Part shown: in pieces, positions 27,072 through 35,272 of the stretch
Layout of the letters: the number at the start of each line of letters is the position of its first letter
Numbering within the stretch: the first letter of the stretch is position 1
Source: Rhodopirellula sp. SM50
Lineage (GTDB): Bacteria > Planctomycetota > Planctomycetia > Pirellulales > Pirellulaceae
Direction of reading: 5' to 3'
Assembly: GCF_002289565.1 (NCBI RefSeq)
Contig: NZ_NTFY01000032.1
Span: forward strand, 1-64,000
Length of the DNA stretch: 64,000 bases
Translations under genes and position numbers: made by a program
The notes under the pieces: model-generated
What the model saw: the letters and a program-made list of their open reading frames with translations, nothing else
The model's database searches: none
Told to the model about the DNA's origin: nothing

Positions 27072-27893
27072 ATGAAAACTCTCTCAACCTATCGATTCGC
27101 CTTCGTCCTCGCTCTTGCCTGCCTCTGTGTCGCGCCCAGCGTCCGTGGTGACGATCCGGCGACGGACACAGACGGCAAGTCCGAATGGATTCAACTGTTC
27201 AACGGCAAAAACCTTGACGGCTGGACTCCCAAGATTCGCCATCACGCGTTGGGCGAAAACTACGGCAACACGTTTCGCGTGGAAGACGGGCTGCTGAAGG
27301 TTCGTTATGACGAATCGGCCTACAAGACTTTCGACGAACGCTTCGGACACCTGTTTTACAACAAGCCGTTTTCGCACTACCGATTGCGCGTCGTCTATCG
27401 CTTCGTCGGCGACCAAGTCAAGGGCGGCCCAGGCTGGGCGACCCGCAATAGCGGCCTGATGCTTCACGGCGAAGACCCGAAGATGATGACGATCGATCAG
27501 GACTTTCCAACCTCCATCGAAGTTCAACTGCTGGGAGGCAACGGCAAAGACGAACGGACGACGTTGAATCTCTGTACCCCCGGCACCAACGTCGTCATGA
27601 ACGGAAAACTGTTCCTGCCCCACTGTACCTCGTCCAGCTCCAAAACGTACCACGGCGAACAATGGGTGACCGCCGAAGTGGAAGTCCGCGGCTCCAAACT
27701 GGTCCGACACATCATCGAAGGCGAGACGGTGCTCGAATACACCCAGCCACAACTGGATGATCGCGACCCGCACGCGGCAATGCTGGCAGACAAACAAGAC
27801 GGTAACCTGCTCGACCAAGGCACGATCTCGTTGCAATCGGAAAGCCACCCCTGTGACTTCCGCACCGTCGAACTGATGATCCTGGACGAATGA
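27072..27893 (+). CDS. Secreted DUF1080 (3-keto-disaccharide hydrolase-like) protein
   Basis: 273 residues from ATG 27072. A signal peptide (MKTLSTYRFAFVLALACLCVAPSVRG) precedes the DUF1080 concanavalin-like domain, which opens with WIQLFNGKNLDGWTPK, continues with FGHLFYNKPFSHYRLRVVYRF, GLMLHG and SIEVQLLGG, and ends with GTISLQSESHPCDFRTVELM. Members bind or hydrolyse glycans; some hydrolyse 3-keto-glycosides made by Gfo/Idh/MocA-type enzymes. It is monocistronic, followed by two hairpins that separate it from a convergent gene. Confidence 0.92.
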   Translation: MKTLSTYRFAFVLALACLCVAPSVRGDDPATDTDGKSEWIQLFNGKNLDGWTPKIRHHALGENYGNTFRVEDGLLKVRYDESAYKTFDERFGHLFYNKPFSHYRLRVVYRFVGDQVKGGPGWATRNSGLMLHGEDPKMMTIDQDFPTSIEVQLLGGNGKDERTTLNLCTPGTNVVMNGKLFLPHCTSSSSKTYHGEQWVTAEVEVRGSKLVRHIIEGETVLEYTQPQLDDRDPHAAMLADKQDGNLLDQGTISLQSESHPCDFRTVELMILDE

Positions 27894-27959
27894 CCCAGGC
27901 CCCACCCCAAGATCCGCACTCGTTCCCATGCTCCGCGTGGGAACAAGCCAATTAAGATT

Positions 27960-28106
27960 CTCTCCCCCTGGGAGAGACGGCGTTTGCGCAGCAAGCAAAC
28001 GCCAGAGAGGGCCCACGCTGCGAAAGTTTTCGCAACGCACCGAAAACAAGTGGGATAGGCTTCCAGCCTATCGACGCCGGAATGACAGGCTGGAAGCCTA
28101 TCCCAC
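27960..28106. repeat. Three hairpin repeats between convergent genes
   Basis: CTCTCCC-CCT-GGGAGAG at 27960-27976; GGCGTTTGC paired with GCAAACGCC at 27979-28003; and a 20-bp perfect stem starting GTGGGATAGGCTTCCAGCCT at 28050-28069 with its complement at 28087-28106. The last shares the AGGCT-TCC-AGCCT core with 19084-19152. The 306-bp gap holds no gene. The long stem might act as a bidirectional terminator, but it has no T-run. Confidence 0.88.
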
Positions 28107-28199
28107 TTGAAAAATCCGACACTTCTTTTCCGTTCGGTTCGCATCCGCCGCCGAACGATGCCTTCGATGAAGCGGAACGATTCGCAAGCGATCAAACCC

Positions 28200-29531
28200 T
28201 CAAATCCGCACCGAAGCAAAAAACGTCGTCTTCTCTTCTTCAAACGCTTCCGCCTTCGCCTTTTCCTCTTCGCTCGGTTCGGGCAATCGACCTTCCTCCA
28301 AATCTTCCTCGGTCCACTCCACCCGTGGCATACCGCATCCGATCAAGATGACTTGATCAACGACCAGGTAATACTCGACCGCCATGTCGGTCAGCGTCAT
28401 CCCGCCGCTGCTGTTCCCCTTGGTGCCGGAGTGCCCGTCGCGCTCGACGCTTTCGCCTCCATACACATCCGACATGATCATCCGGCCGGCGCGCAACGAC
28501 AATTGCATCTGACTGGGGTTCAGAAATTCGTAGGTATCGACCCCGACGAAAAACGTCGCGCCGGTCGCGGCGCTTTCGAAGACCTGAGCCTCGATCGATG
28601 TCGGCGGCTTCTCGACGGACTTGCCTTCCGGGACCGCAAACGACACACCGCTGACCGAGCCGGCTTGGAAACCCGCCGGAACCTCGACCGCCCCTGACGC
28701 ACCCGCCGAGCTCGATCTGGCCTGCTTCGATCCTTTCGATTTGACCGCCAACACGGCCAGACCAATCACCAGCCCCAAGACGACGACGGCTCCCGAACCG
28801 ATCCCGATCCACAACAGTTTCTTATTGGCCGCCCCCTTGGGTCGAGCCCCCGAGGAGCCGGTGGCCGGTTTGGACTTCGGTTGCGCCGCAGCGGGCGCCG
28901 CGGCCGCCGGAAGTCCGTTGGCGGCAGGAAATGCGGATCCACCGCCCGCCGGAAGGCCGCCCACGGGAAACCCGCCCGCCGCAGGTGCGGCCGCCGGCAG
29001 GTCCAGGTTGCCGAAATCAAAGCCGCCCGACGGCGAACCCGTCGAGGCCGGAGCTTCGGCAAACGGGTCGGCCGCAAAGGGATCCGCGGCCAAGGGATCC
29101 GCGTCGGCCGTCGCGGCACCCGCGGTGTCAAAGCCGCCGCTGGGCAGGTCGGCGAAGGGATTGTCGTCGGCAAACGGCGACTCTTCCGCAGCCGGCGTGG
29201 TGACCTTTTTCGCAGCCGGCTTCCGCTGCGCGGCTGACTTTTGCTGCGCAGCCGCTTTGGCGACTGCTTGCTTGCCCGCAGGTTGCTTGCCCGCCGGTTG
29301 CTTTGCCGCCGGTTGCTTTGCCGCCGCTTGCTTTGTCGCCGCTTGCTTTGTCGCGGTTTTTGCCGCGGGCTTTGTCGCCGATTTGGCCGCCTGCCCGGAC
29401 GGCGTCGACGCCGCTTCCTTGCCGGGCACTTTCAGCACCGTCTGGCACTTGGGGCATTTGACTTTCACGGCGACGGCCTGCTGCTGCAGCTTCATCAGCG
29501 TCGCGCACTTGGGGCACTTAATCGTGAGCAT
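28200..29531 (-). CDS. Zinc-ribbon membrane protein with Ala/Lys/Pro-rich linker
   Basis: 443 residues from ATG 29531. CPKC at 6-9 and 26-29 forms a zinc ribbon of the MJ0042/GYF style seen at the N-terminus of many planctomycete membrane proteins. Residues 38-235 are low complexity: KQPA/KQAA repeats, then Pro-Phe-Ala-Asp and Ala-Gly-Phe rich. One membrane helix is at about 239-263. The extracytoplasmic C-terminal domain (285-443) begins with VPAGFQAGSVSGVSFAVPEG and has no recognised family; it ends in a Glu-rich helix. Its start overlaps the upstream lipoprotein gene by 14 bp. Function unknown. Confidence 0.8.
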   Translation of the reverse strand: MLTIKCPKCATLMKLQQQAVAVKVKCPKCQTVLKVPGKEAASTPSGQAAKSATKPAAKTATKQAATKQAAAKQPAAKQPAGKQPAGKQAVAKAAAQQKSAAQRKPAAKKVTTPAAEESPFADDNPFADLPSGGFDTAGAATADADPLAADPFAADPFAEAPASTGSPSGGFDFGNLDLPAAAPAAGGFPVGGLPAGGGSAFPAANGLPAAAAPAAAQPKSKPATGSSGARPKGAANKKLLWIGIGSGAVVVLGLVIGLAVLAVKSKGSKQARSSSAGASGAVEVPAGFQAGSVSGVSFAVPEGKSVEKPPTSIEAQVFESAATGATFFVGVDTYEFLNPSQMQLSLRAGRMIMSDVYGGESVERDGHSGTKGNSSGGMTLTDMAVEYYLVVDQVILIGCGMPRVEWTEEDLEEGRLPEPSEEEKAKAEAFEEEKTTFFASVRI

Positions 29532-30129
29532 GTTGTTTCTCAAGTCGGTCGAGTTGCTCCTGGGCGTACTTTTGCGCTTCTTCCAGCTTTTTGGGGTCGA
29601 TCAGGTTTTGGACCTTCACTTCGCAAAACCACTCCGACCCGTTGTTCTTGACCTTGACCGTGATGTCGTAGGGCGCGTCGGGGCAATAGGCCGACGCGAT
29701 GTGCGTGTCGTCATTTTGCAATGCGTGGCGGAACCCGCGCAGGATTGCGTCGTCGGCGACGTTGTGCCAGGGATTGGACGACTCATCGGCCAATGCGGTT
29801 TCCAGCGCCATGCAGAGGTCGACTTCGTCAAACGTTTCCGTCGGAGGCTTGATTTGCAGCTGGGCGCTCTTCTTCAGATAGTTCGCCAAACGCCACTCAG
29901 CCTTAAACGGTTTGCCGTTCCAGGTATGGTCGATGTTGTAGATCGCGCCGTGATTGGCATGCTCCTCAAAGAGCAACTCGTTGGCCTCGCGAAACGAAAG
30001 CATGCCGTCCAGCGGCGGTGCTTCCGGCAGGCAGCCTGTGGTGTTGGCCACGATCAACAGCGTCGTGATCGCGACCGACAATCGATCAACGTTCCTTGTC
30101 CAGAAACTCCGCCGTTTGTGAATTTGCAT
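29518..30129 (-). CDS. Putative lipoprotein of unknown function
   Basis: 203 residues from ATG 30129 (MQIHKRR). A hydrophobic signal-like segment, LSVAITTLLIVANTTGC, ends in a possible but non-canonical lipobox. The mature part (LSFREANELLFEEHANHGAIYNID..., AYCPDAPYDITVKVKNNGS, KKLEEAQKYAQEQLDRLEKQ) matches no family I know. It is the upstream member of a two-gene operon with the zinc-ribbon protein, so the two may work together at the envelope. Confidence 0.7.
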   Translation of the reverse strand: MQIHKRRSFWTRNVDRLSVAITTLLIVANTTGCLPEAPPLDGMLSFREANELLFEEHANHGAIYNIDHTWNGKPFKAEWRLANYLKKSAQLQIKPPTETFDEVDLCMALETALADESSNPWHNVADDAILRGFRHALQNDDTHIASAYCPDAPYDITVKVKNNGSEWFCEVKVQNLIDPKKLEEAQKYAQEQLDRLEKQHAHD

Positions 30130-30541
30130 TGCATCGCCCGATTCAGAATCATTCTCAATGTTGGGGGGAAACCGCCATCGCGAAATGATACCCCAAGTGG
30201 ATGCCACCGTGTTGCCCCCCGCTCCCCCTCCGCGGCGCAGTCCAGAAAAACGACCGAGTGGCCGCTCCGCCTGACCATCCAGCAGAGCGAGTGTCCACCG
30301 GAGACCACCGACGCCGCCGAACCCGCTCCCTTACCAGCAGGACGCCCCAAAGCGAGGGAGGAAAGAGATGGAGTGGTGAGAAACCTTAGGGATGGGCCGC
30401 AAAGAAACAGTTGGCCTGGTGGTACGGCAGGCAGCGAAAATCCCGGCCCGCCCCCGCGAACCTTCGCAGACCTCTGAAACTCTAAGCAGAGTCGGCCTTG
30501 CAAAACATTTTCGGTTCGCTAAACTTCCCCGTCTCAACCCC
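30130..30541. other. Intergenic region upstream of tRNA-Arg
   Basis: 412 bp between the divergent lipoprotein gene and the tRNA. It must hold both promoters. I see no clear regulatory site, repeat or open frame with family features. Confidence 0.5.
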
Positions 30542-30617
<76 letters not shown>

Positions 30618-30619
30618 GA

Positions 30620-30655
30620 AAAACCACGTTTTGCACTGGCAAATCGTGGTTTTTT
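30620..30655 (+). terminator. Rho-independent terminator after tRNA-Arg
   Basis: AAAACCACG (30620-30628) pairs with CGTGGTTTT (30645-30653) around a 16-nt loop, followed by a T-run. It starts five bases after the tRNA, as expected for its terminator. Confidence 0.85.
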
Positions 30656-30768
30656 GTTGCGGTGACGGTTCGCCTGAACGCTTTCTTGTTGGCGGGCGAT
30701 CGATGAATCCGGTCGGCCATTCAAGCTATAATGAGCGGCGATCTCCATCGTTTGAGGCAATCGATCCG

Positions 30769-31242
30769 ATGACCGCTGAAAAACTGATTCCGAACTACAC
30801 CGCCCAAGACTACGCAACGTGGCAGGGCGATTGGGAATTGTGGGATGGGGTCCCGGTTTCAATGGCTCCGAGTCCCTTCGGACCACATTCGGCGGCGGTC
30901 GTCAAAATCATCGCTTCACTGGTCAGCCAGCTCGCCGAGTGCGACGCGCAGGTCTTGACGGAACTGGACTGGATCGTCGATCAAAGCAACGTCATCCGCC
31001 CAGACGTGGTCGTGGTTTGCGGCCCAGTTCCAGAGCGGCACATCGAATCGCCTCCGGCGCTGATCGTTGAAGTCCTCTCCGAATCAACCCGTCAGCGTGA
31101 CACCGTCTACAAACCACGCCTCTGCCGAGAGCACGGAGTGGAATTCGTCTTGGTCGACCCCGACACCAAGTCCATCGATCGCAACCGAGTGCAAATCTGC
31201 GACGACTGCATTGTCGAATTCGACGCCTCACTTCTGGGCTAG
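30769..31242 (+). CDS. Uma2 family nuclease-fold protein
   Basis: 157 residues from ATG 30769, where the family pattern begins (MTAEKLIPNYTAQDYATWQG, WELWDGVPVSMAPSP). VLTELDWIVDQSNVIRPDVVVVCG and PPALIVEVLSESTRQRD carry the acidic residues of the PD-(D/E)XK fold (Glu-Asp-Glu), and KPRLCREHGVEFVLVDPD follows. Uma2 (DUF820) proteins are abundant in cyanobacteria and planctomycetes; a nuclease role is predicted from fold, not shown. It is slightly shorter than most members at the C-terminus. It stands alone 3' of the tRNA. Confidence 0.85.
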   Translation: MTAEKLIPNYTAQDYATWQGDWELWDGVPVSMAPSPFGPHSAAVVKIIASLVSQLAECDAQVLTELDWIVDQSNVIRPDVVVVCGPVPERHIESPPALIVEVLSESTRQRDTVYKPRLCREHGVEFVLVDPDTKSIDRNRVQICDDCIVEFDASLLG

Positions 31243-31460
31243 CATCCAAGCCAAATCGGCCCCGAATCGTGCGAGTCCGGTTCACTCATGAAGCATCGAC
31301 GCGCTGTCCACCAGTGCGTGGGTGGCAGCATTGATCGCGGGGCATCGATAGAATGAGCCAGATTGAATCGGAGTTTAAGGAACCCGGTTTTGAGCCTGGG
31401 ACCGGGACTGTGCTGCCCGGTCGTCTAAAGTTTGTGGTCACCAAACGACGGGAAGTCGGG

Positions 31461-32915
31461 ATGGCAAAGTTCGTCATCATTGGCGTTGTGATTCTTGTTG
31501 CTGCCAGCATTGGCATCTTTCAATACCTCCACGTTCGAACCAACCGAGCCCAAAAAGAGCCTGGGTTCAGGGAGTTCGTGAAAGATCCGAATCAGTGGAA
31601 TGAGATGATCGCGGAATCAGAAGACACCGGTGTTTTTGTAGAAGACGCTGAATCTTGGGACTCGGATCAGATCACGCAGCAAATCAAACGCTACGTCTTC
31701 GGTTCGGAAACGACTCGAGAGCTGTGGGCACTGGGCCGCCAACTCAAGGAATTGTCTCCACGAACCAATGACGCGCTACTCGCCATTCTTAAAGACGAAT
31801 CGCTGAACGAAAAGCTTTCCGCGTTGCAGCAAGGCGATCTGTTCGAAGAGGCTCCCATCATGCGAGTCTGCGAACTCTTTGACGGAAACTTGCCGGCCGA
31901 AGCGATCGCACTTCTCACGCCAGCTCTTACGCATCCATCAGACCAAGTGCGGAAAGAGTGCGGCTTGGCGATTGCCGAATCGGGGTGGGCAGAAGCCCTG
32001 CCTGCAATCAAGCAGTCGCTCGCTGACGATGATGAGTATGTTCGATCCTATGCATTGATGGGGATGACGCGCGCCATCGAGGCGAACAAGCTGTCTGCGG
32101 AGATCAGGTCAGGTGTTCTTCCGGATCTTGAAAACCTCGTTGCCTCAGGCCGAAATGTTGAGGATGCGGCTCGCCTCTTTGCCCAGCTTGACGCAGCGCG
32201 AGCGGAGTCATTTCTACTGTCGGATGCCGTCCTCGATCCCAAGAAAAACTCCCTTCACGAAATCCTGCGTGTGATCGGACAATTTGATTTTTCGATCGAT
32301 CGAGAGACGGTGAAGTCTCTCGTTGCGACGTACGCCGGCCGCGAGATGGAATACCCCAATACCTATGCTTTGGGGGAAGCGCTGGCATTGCTTGGGCGAT
32401 TCAAAGTTGCTGAGGACACGGCATTGCTGAAGGAATATTGCAGCCACTCGGAAGATCGAGTCTCCGATGGCGCGGCGAGAGGATTGCTCGCGAGCCATGA
32501 CCTGCGAGGCTTTCAAGACCGAACTTGGCAGAAAGAGGAATCAGGTGGATGGGAATCGCTGAACCGGGAGCAGCAGATGTATCTGGCGGTGTTCTGGCTG
32601 GATGCGGAAGTGAATAACGGCGGCCACTCCCAATACTTTTTCAACTCCGCCGGGGCCAACTGGCAACTCGCCCTCGATGGATTGGAAGCCATGGGTTTCA
32701 AGCAACGATTGGAAATCTTTGAAGGCGTTCTGAAACTGTTTGGCGACCAGAAGCCGTTCCGCGATCGGGGCAAACGCCAGGATCAACTGGCATCCGTCTA
32801 CACACAACACGAAGGCGCGTTCGACAAGTTCGATTCACAGTACTACAAGGCAAAGGAAAGCGTTGAAGTCTTTTCCACCCGCTTTGTGATTGAGAACGCG
32901 GACAAATTCAAGTAA
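31461..32915 (+). CDS. Membrane-anchored HEAT-repeat protein with DUF4375 domain
   Basis: 484 residues from ATG 31461; the 36-codon upstream extension lacks character. An N-terminal anchor helix (MAKFVIIGVVILVAASIGIF) is followed by HEAT-like helical repeats at about 120-300 (LTPALTHPSDQVRKECGLAIAES; SLADDDEYVRSYALMGMTRA) and a C-terminal DUF4375/DMP19-like domain at about 365-475 (REQQMYLAVFWLDAEVNNGG, HSQYFFNSAG). DUF4375 is usually a small stand-alone protein of unknown function; the fusion to an anchored HEAT scaffold is unusual to me. Confidence 0.8.
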   Translation: MAKFVIIGVVILVAASIGIFQYLHVRTNRAQKEPGFREFVKDPNQWNEMIAESEDTGVFVEDAESWDSDQITQQIKRYVFGSETTRELWALGRQLKELSPRTNDALLAILKDESLNEKLSALQQGDLFEEAPIMRVCELFDGNLPAEAIALLTPALTHPSDQVRKECGLAIAESGWAEALPAIKQSLADDDEYVRSYALMGMTRAIEANKLSAEIRSGVLPDLENLVASGRNVEDAARLFAQLDAARAESFLLSDAVLDPKKNSLHEILRVIGQFDFSIDRETVKSLVATYAGREMEYPNTYALGEALALLGRFKVAEDTALLKEYCSHSEDRVSDGAARGLLASHDLRGFQDRTWQKEESGGWESLNREQQMYLAVFWLDAEVNNGGHSQYFFNSAGANWQLALDGLEAMGFKQRLEIFEGVLKLFGDQKPFRDRGKRQDQLASVYTQHEGAFDKFDSQYYKAKESVEVFSTRFVIENADKFK

Positions 32916-33088
32916 CGCTGCTGCGCCGCCGATGGCAAATCAATCGATTTTCGTCTGGCGTTCGCCGGGGATATGGAATGCGAGTGACCTGCCTGTCACT
33001 CTCCGCGACTCTGGCTTTTGGGTGTCGCCTTTCGCCCCGTTTGCACTTCACGGCACAACCACGCATTGATCCTCTCTTTAGACGGGAG

Positions 33089-33406
33089 CGAGAAAAAGGG
33101 TCAGGAGCCTATTTGGCAGTCTGGGGGACTTGCGTGGTCGACCTCGCTTTCTCAGGGTCGACTCGAGGTTGTCTTTTCGGGCCGTCGTTTCGACCCATCC
33201 GGGCTCGCCGAATGGCTGAGCGAGAAAAAGGGTCAGGAGCCTATTTGGCAGTCTGGGGGACTTGCGTGGTCGACCTCGCTTCCTCAGGGTCGACTCGAGG
33301 TTGTCTTTTCGGGCCGTCGTTTCGACCCATCCGGGCTCGCCGAAGGGCTGACTGCGAGCAATTGCTCATTGCAATCACTCCCCTTCGTTTTCGCTCACAG
33401 GTTCGT
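33089..33406. repeat. Two 132-bp REP-like units (same family as around the transposase)
   Basis: Units begin CGAGAAAAAGGGTCAGGAGC at 33089 and 33221 and are almost identical. Each includes a dyad-rich stretch (GGTCGACCTCG..., CAGGGTCGACTCGAGG, CGACCCATCCGGGCTCGCC). The second is followed by GACTGCGAGC...TTCGCTCACAGGTTCG. The same sequence, with the same right flank, is found at 36247-36481 beside the dead transposase, and its first 20 bases occur inverted at 37053-37078. Confidence 0.92.
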
Positions 33407-33414
33407 TAGTGATC

Positions 33415-33512
33415 TGGTGCCACCCACCAACTGCAACCGATGCTACCCAGCTACGGGTTTGCTAGCAGGAACGTACGCCTGCGCTGCGATGCTGGTTTGG
33501 TGGGTGGCACCA
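33415..33512. repeat. 98-bp MITE-like element with 16-bp terminal inverted repeats
   Basis: Ends are TGGTGCCACCCACCAA and its exact complement TTGGTGGGTGGCACCA. The interior has GATGCTACCCAG and a nested dyad GCAGG...CCTGC. Other copies: 42218-42314, 42460-42558, a left-end half at 34654-34680 and a diverged copy at about 44120-44214. Confidence 0.92.
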
Positions 33513-33588
33513 AATGACACAAATCGTGATCCAGATGGTGTTGGATCTCATCGAAAACGCTGTGTTTTGCCATAAATATCGCAATAAC

Positions 33589-33616
33589 TTGACAGTGTAC
33601 GTAGAATTACCGTACG
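33589..33616 (+). promoter_or_regulatory. Candidate promoter/operator of the DUF1778-GNAT pair
   Basis: TTGACA at 33589-33594 is followed by an inverted repeat GTACG...CGTAC (33597-33615) in the place where the -10 region should be. AAGGAG lies 11-16 bases before the ATG at 33642. RHH antitoxins usually repress their own operon by binding such dyads. No strong TATAAT is visible. Confidence 0.55.
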
Positions 33617-33641
33617 TTGTTACTAAGGAGAGAGACGAGCC

Positions 33642-33926
33642 ATGATTCAACCTGAGCCCAAGTCGGCACGACTGGACGCACGCCTTCCCGAGCCGGTGCT
33701 TGAGCTACTTCGTAGAGCGGCCGCGATTCAAGGCCGCACTCTGTCGGACTTCGTGGTCAATTCGGCGCGAGAGGCGGCTGAACGCGCGATCTCTGATCAT
33801 GAGTTGCTTGTTCTTTCGGCCGCCGACCAGCAGCAATTTGCGGACGCGTTGTTGAATCCGCCACCGGTTGCAGAGCCGCTCAGGGATGCTGCCAAACGGT
33901 ATCACGAGATGGTTGATTCCGAGTGA
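33642..33926 (+). CDS. DUF1778 (TacA-like) antitoxin
   Basis: 94 residues. The N-terminal ARLDARLPEPVLELLRRAAA with GRTLSDFVVNSAREAAERAI is the ribbon-helix-helix DNA-binding domain of DUF1778 antitoxins. The C-terminal tail after residue 55 (LSAADQQQFADALLNPPPVAEPL...RYHE) is the segment that wraps the GNAT toxin in the TacAT family. It overlaps the toxin gene by 4 bp (GTGA), the standard arrangement. It should neutralise the toxin and repress the operon. Confidence 0.92.
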   Translation: MIQPEPKSARLDARLPEPVLELLRRAAAIQGRTLSDFVVNSAREAAERAISDHELLVLSAADQQQFADALLNPPPVAEPLRDAAKRYHEMVDSE

Positions 33927-34420
33927 CCGCGTACCGCATCGAAGCTCTCGCGAATCACGATCGTAAGGCTTTCGATTGTGGCTCCCCCGAACTCAACGAT
34001 TATCTCGCGAAGCGGGTCAGCCAAGATGTGCGTCGCCGATTCACGGCATGCTTCGTTATGATTGAAAAATCGTCTGGCGAGATCGCCGGGTACTACACGC
34101 TCTCGGCGGGTGGCGTTTCGATTCAAGACCTGCCTCAACATGTTGCCACGAAACTGCCGCGATATCCCAGCGTTCCCGTTGTGCGTCTCGGCCGACTCGC
34201 TGTTGCGAAACCGCACCAGGGGAAGAAGTTGGGCGGTCTGTTGTTGATCGATGGAATCCGCAGGGCGGTGAAAAGCGAGATCGCAGCTTACGCAATCGTC
34301 GTTGAAGCGAAGGATGAGAACGCCATCCGTTTTTACGAACACTATGGATTCACCGCTTTTTCGGCACGTTCCAATTCTCTTTTCTTGCCACTTCAGCAAG
34401 CCGTCCGAGACTTGATTTAG
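33923..34420 (+). CDS. GNAT acetyltransferase toxin (TacT-like)
   Basis: 165 residues from GTG 33923. AFDCGSPELNDYLAKRVSQDVRRR is the typical start of TacT/AtaT-type toxins. GYYTLSAGGVSIQDLP and VRLGRLAVAKPHQGKKLGGLLL contain the beta4 strand and the acetyl-CoA pyrophosphate loop (Q-G-K-K-L-G). FYEHYGFTAF carries the catalytic-region Tyr. Known relatives acetylate the amino group of charged aminoacyl-tRNAs and block translation. All expected elements are present, so the toxin looks intact. Confidence 0.92.
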   Translation: MTAYRIEALANHDRKAFDCGSPELNDYLAKRVSQDVRRRFTACFVMIEKSSGEIAGYYTLSAGGVSIQDLPQHVATKLPRYPSVPVVRLGRLAVAKPHQGKKLGGLLLIDGIRRAVKSEIAAYAIVVEAKDENAIRFYEHYGFTAFSARSNSLFLPLQQAVRDLI

Positions 34421-34515
34421 ACCCGCCGAAAGCGTTGCCGTATTGGCCCGAATTGCTCCCGCCGAATTTCCCCGCGACAACCGGTAACGCAAGTTCATGC
34501 CAAGCCATGATTTTG

Positions 34516-34650
34516 TCAATCTTCTTCATAGTAGGGATCCAATTCCTTCCATTTTTGCTCGTCCTCGTCTGCTTTCCTAAGACGACCGAGGGATCGATTT
34601 GCTTTGGATCGATACTCATACGCGTAGGAAGATTCGGGATTGAGCGAGTG
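34516..34650 (-). pseudogene. C-terminal tail of a lost gene, cut by a MITE half-copy
   Basis: Minus-strand frame SLNPESSYAYEYRSKANRSL...EQKWKELDPYYEED ends in TGA at 34518-34516. The composition (charged, amphipathic, acidic end) reads like the last TPR helices of a real protein, but the frame has no start and stops being protein-like at the TGGTGCCACCCACCAA element. It is a guess from amino-acid pattern alone. Confidence 0.35.
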
Positions 34651-34859
34651 ATCTGGTGCCACCCACCAACTGCAACCGATTCGGAGGTTCTGCCATTGAA
34701 GAGAAGGGTGGTCCGGCCCTTTGGTGAGGTTTACGATCGAGGCCCGTCAGGGCTACGCTCGTAGGGCAGGACAGCAAAATCGCTTACCCGACGTGACGCG
34801 GCCCAGTGATGGGGTGTTTGGTTTCTGCGGCATTTGGGAAGGCGAAGACACGCGACAAG

Positions 34860-34897
34860 AATATTACCTTGACGGAATATGCAGTGCGTGTAATATT
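34860..34897 (+). promoter_or_regulatory. Promoter with flanking operator dyad
   Basis: TTGACG (34869-34874) and TAATAT (34891-34896) are 16 bp apart. They are enclosed by an exact inverted repeat, AATATTAC (34860-34867) and GTAATATT (34890-34897), so a dimeric repressor bound here would block the promoter. The likely repressor is the XRE-family protein encoded second in the operon. AGGGAG (34901-34906) serves the TTG start at 34916. Confidence 0.7.
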
Positions 34898-34915
34898 TGC
34901 AGGGAGTGAGCGCAG

Positions 34916-35272
34916 TTGAGTTTCGACAAAAAGGAGCGATTCCAGGAGTTTGTCCGGAGATTGGAATCTGCCGGGAACGTGGCGACGGCGAAAGAAGCCC
35001 TGTCGCTACTTCGTGAAATGCTGACTGCGGTGGAGGACGAAATGTCCGGCATTCCAAACGATCCTGCGAGATGGCAGACCGATGGGCGGATGTATCCGCC
35101 TCAGGATGACAATGCTCGGGATGTTGAGAATCGCCCCGATTTGGTGCGGTATCGTTCGCGTGGCCACAATACATTGATTCGTGACAACGGTGCGATCGAG
35201 ATTAGGGATCTGCAAGGTAACATCTTTCTTAGCAAGCCTGGAAGCGACGGCAACGGGGTTGATTTTGAGTAA
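34916..35272 (+). CDS. Small uncharacterised protein, first gene of XRE operon
   Basis: 118 residues from TTG 34916, chosen for AGGGAG nine bases upstream. The N-terminal 45 residues are helical (KERFQEFVRRLESAGNVATAKEALSLLREML), then comes GIPNDPARWQTDGRMYPPQDD and a beta-rich end (VRYRSRGHNTLIRDNGAIEI, IFLSKPGSDG) with a conserved-looking His-Asn. I do not recognise a characterised family. Position before an XRE regulator under a palindromic operator is the layout of HigBA-type toxin-antitoxin modules, so it is a toxin candidate, by inference only. It overlaps the next gene by 8 bp. Confidence 0.75.
   Translation: MSFDKKERFQEFVRRLESAGNVATAKEALSLLREMLTAVEDEMSGIPNDPARWQTDGRMYPPQDDNARDVENRPDLVRYRSRGHNTLIRDNGAIEIRDLQGNIFLSKPGSDGNGVDFE

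Larger units (their letters stand above)
32916..33641. other. Repeat-filled gap upstream of the toxin-antitoxin pair
   Basis: 726 bp with no credible gene. It contains two 132-bp REP-like units (33089-33406 including the shared right flank), one 98-bp MITE-like element (33415-33512) and the promoter of the antitoxin gene (33589-33641). Open frames across the repeat units repeat themselves and are artefacts of the units. Confidence 0.75.
34421..34915. other. Gap with a gene-tail remnant, a half MITE and an operator
   Basis: About 495 bp. The left part carries, on the minus strand, a short C-terminal coding remnant (34516-34650); a MITE half-copy interrupts it at 34654; the right end carries the promoter and dyad of the next operon. 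Nothing else recognisable. Confidence 0.6.

Noticed and set aside
28621-30477. 618-codon open frame on the plus strand
   Set aside because: It is antisense to the zinc-ribbon and lipoprotein genes. The Ala/Pro-rich composition mirrors the low-complexity linker on the other strand, and no family motif appears.
33018-33575. Open frames over the 132-bp repeats
   Set aside because: Same repeated peptide twice (EKKGQEPIWQSGGLAWSTSL); artefact of the REP-like units.
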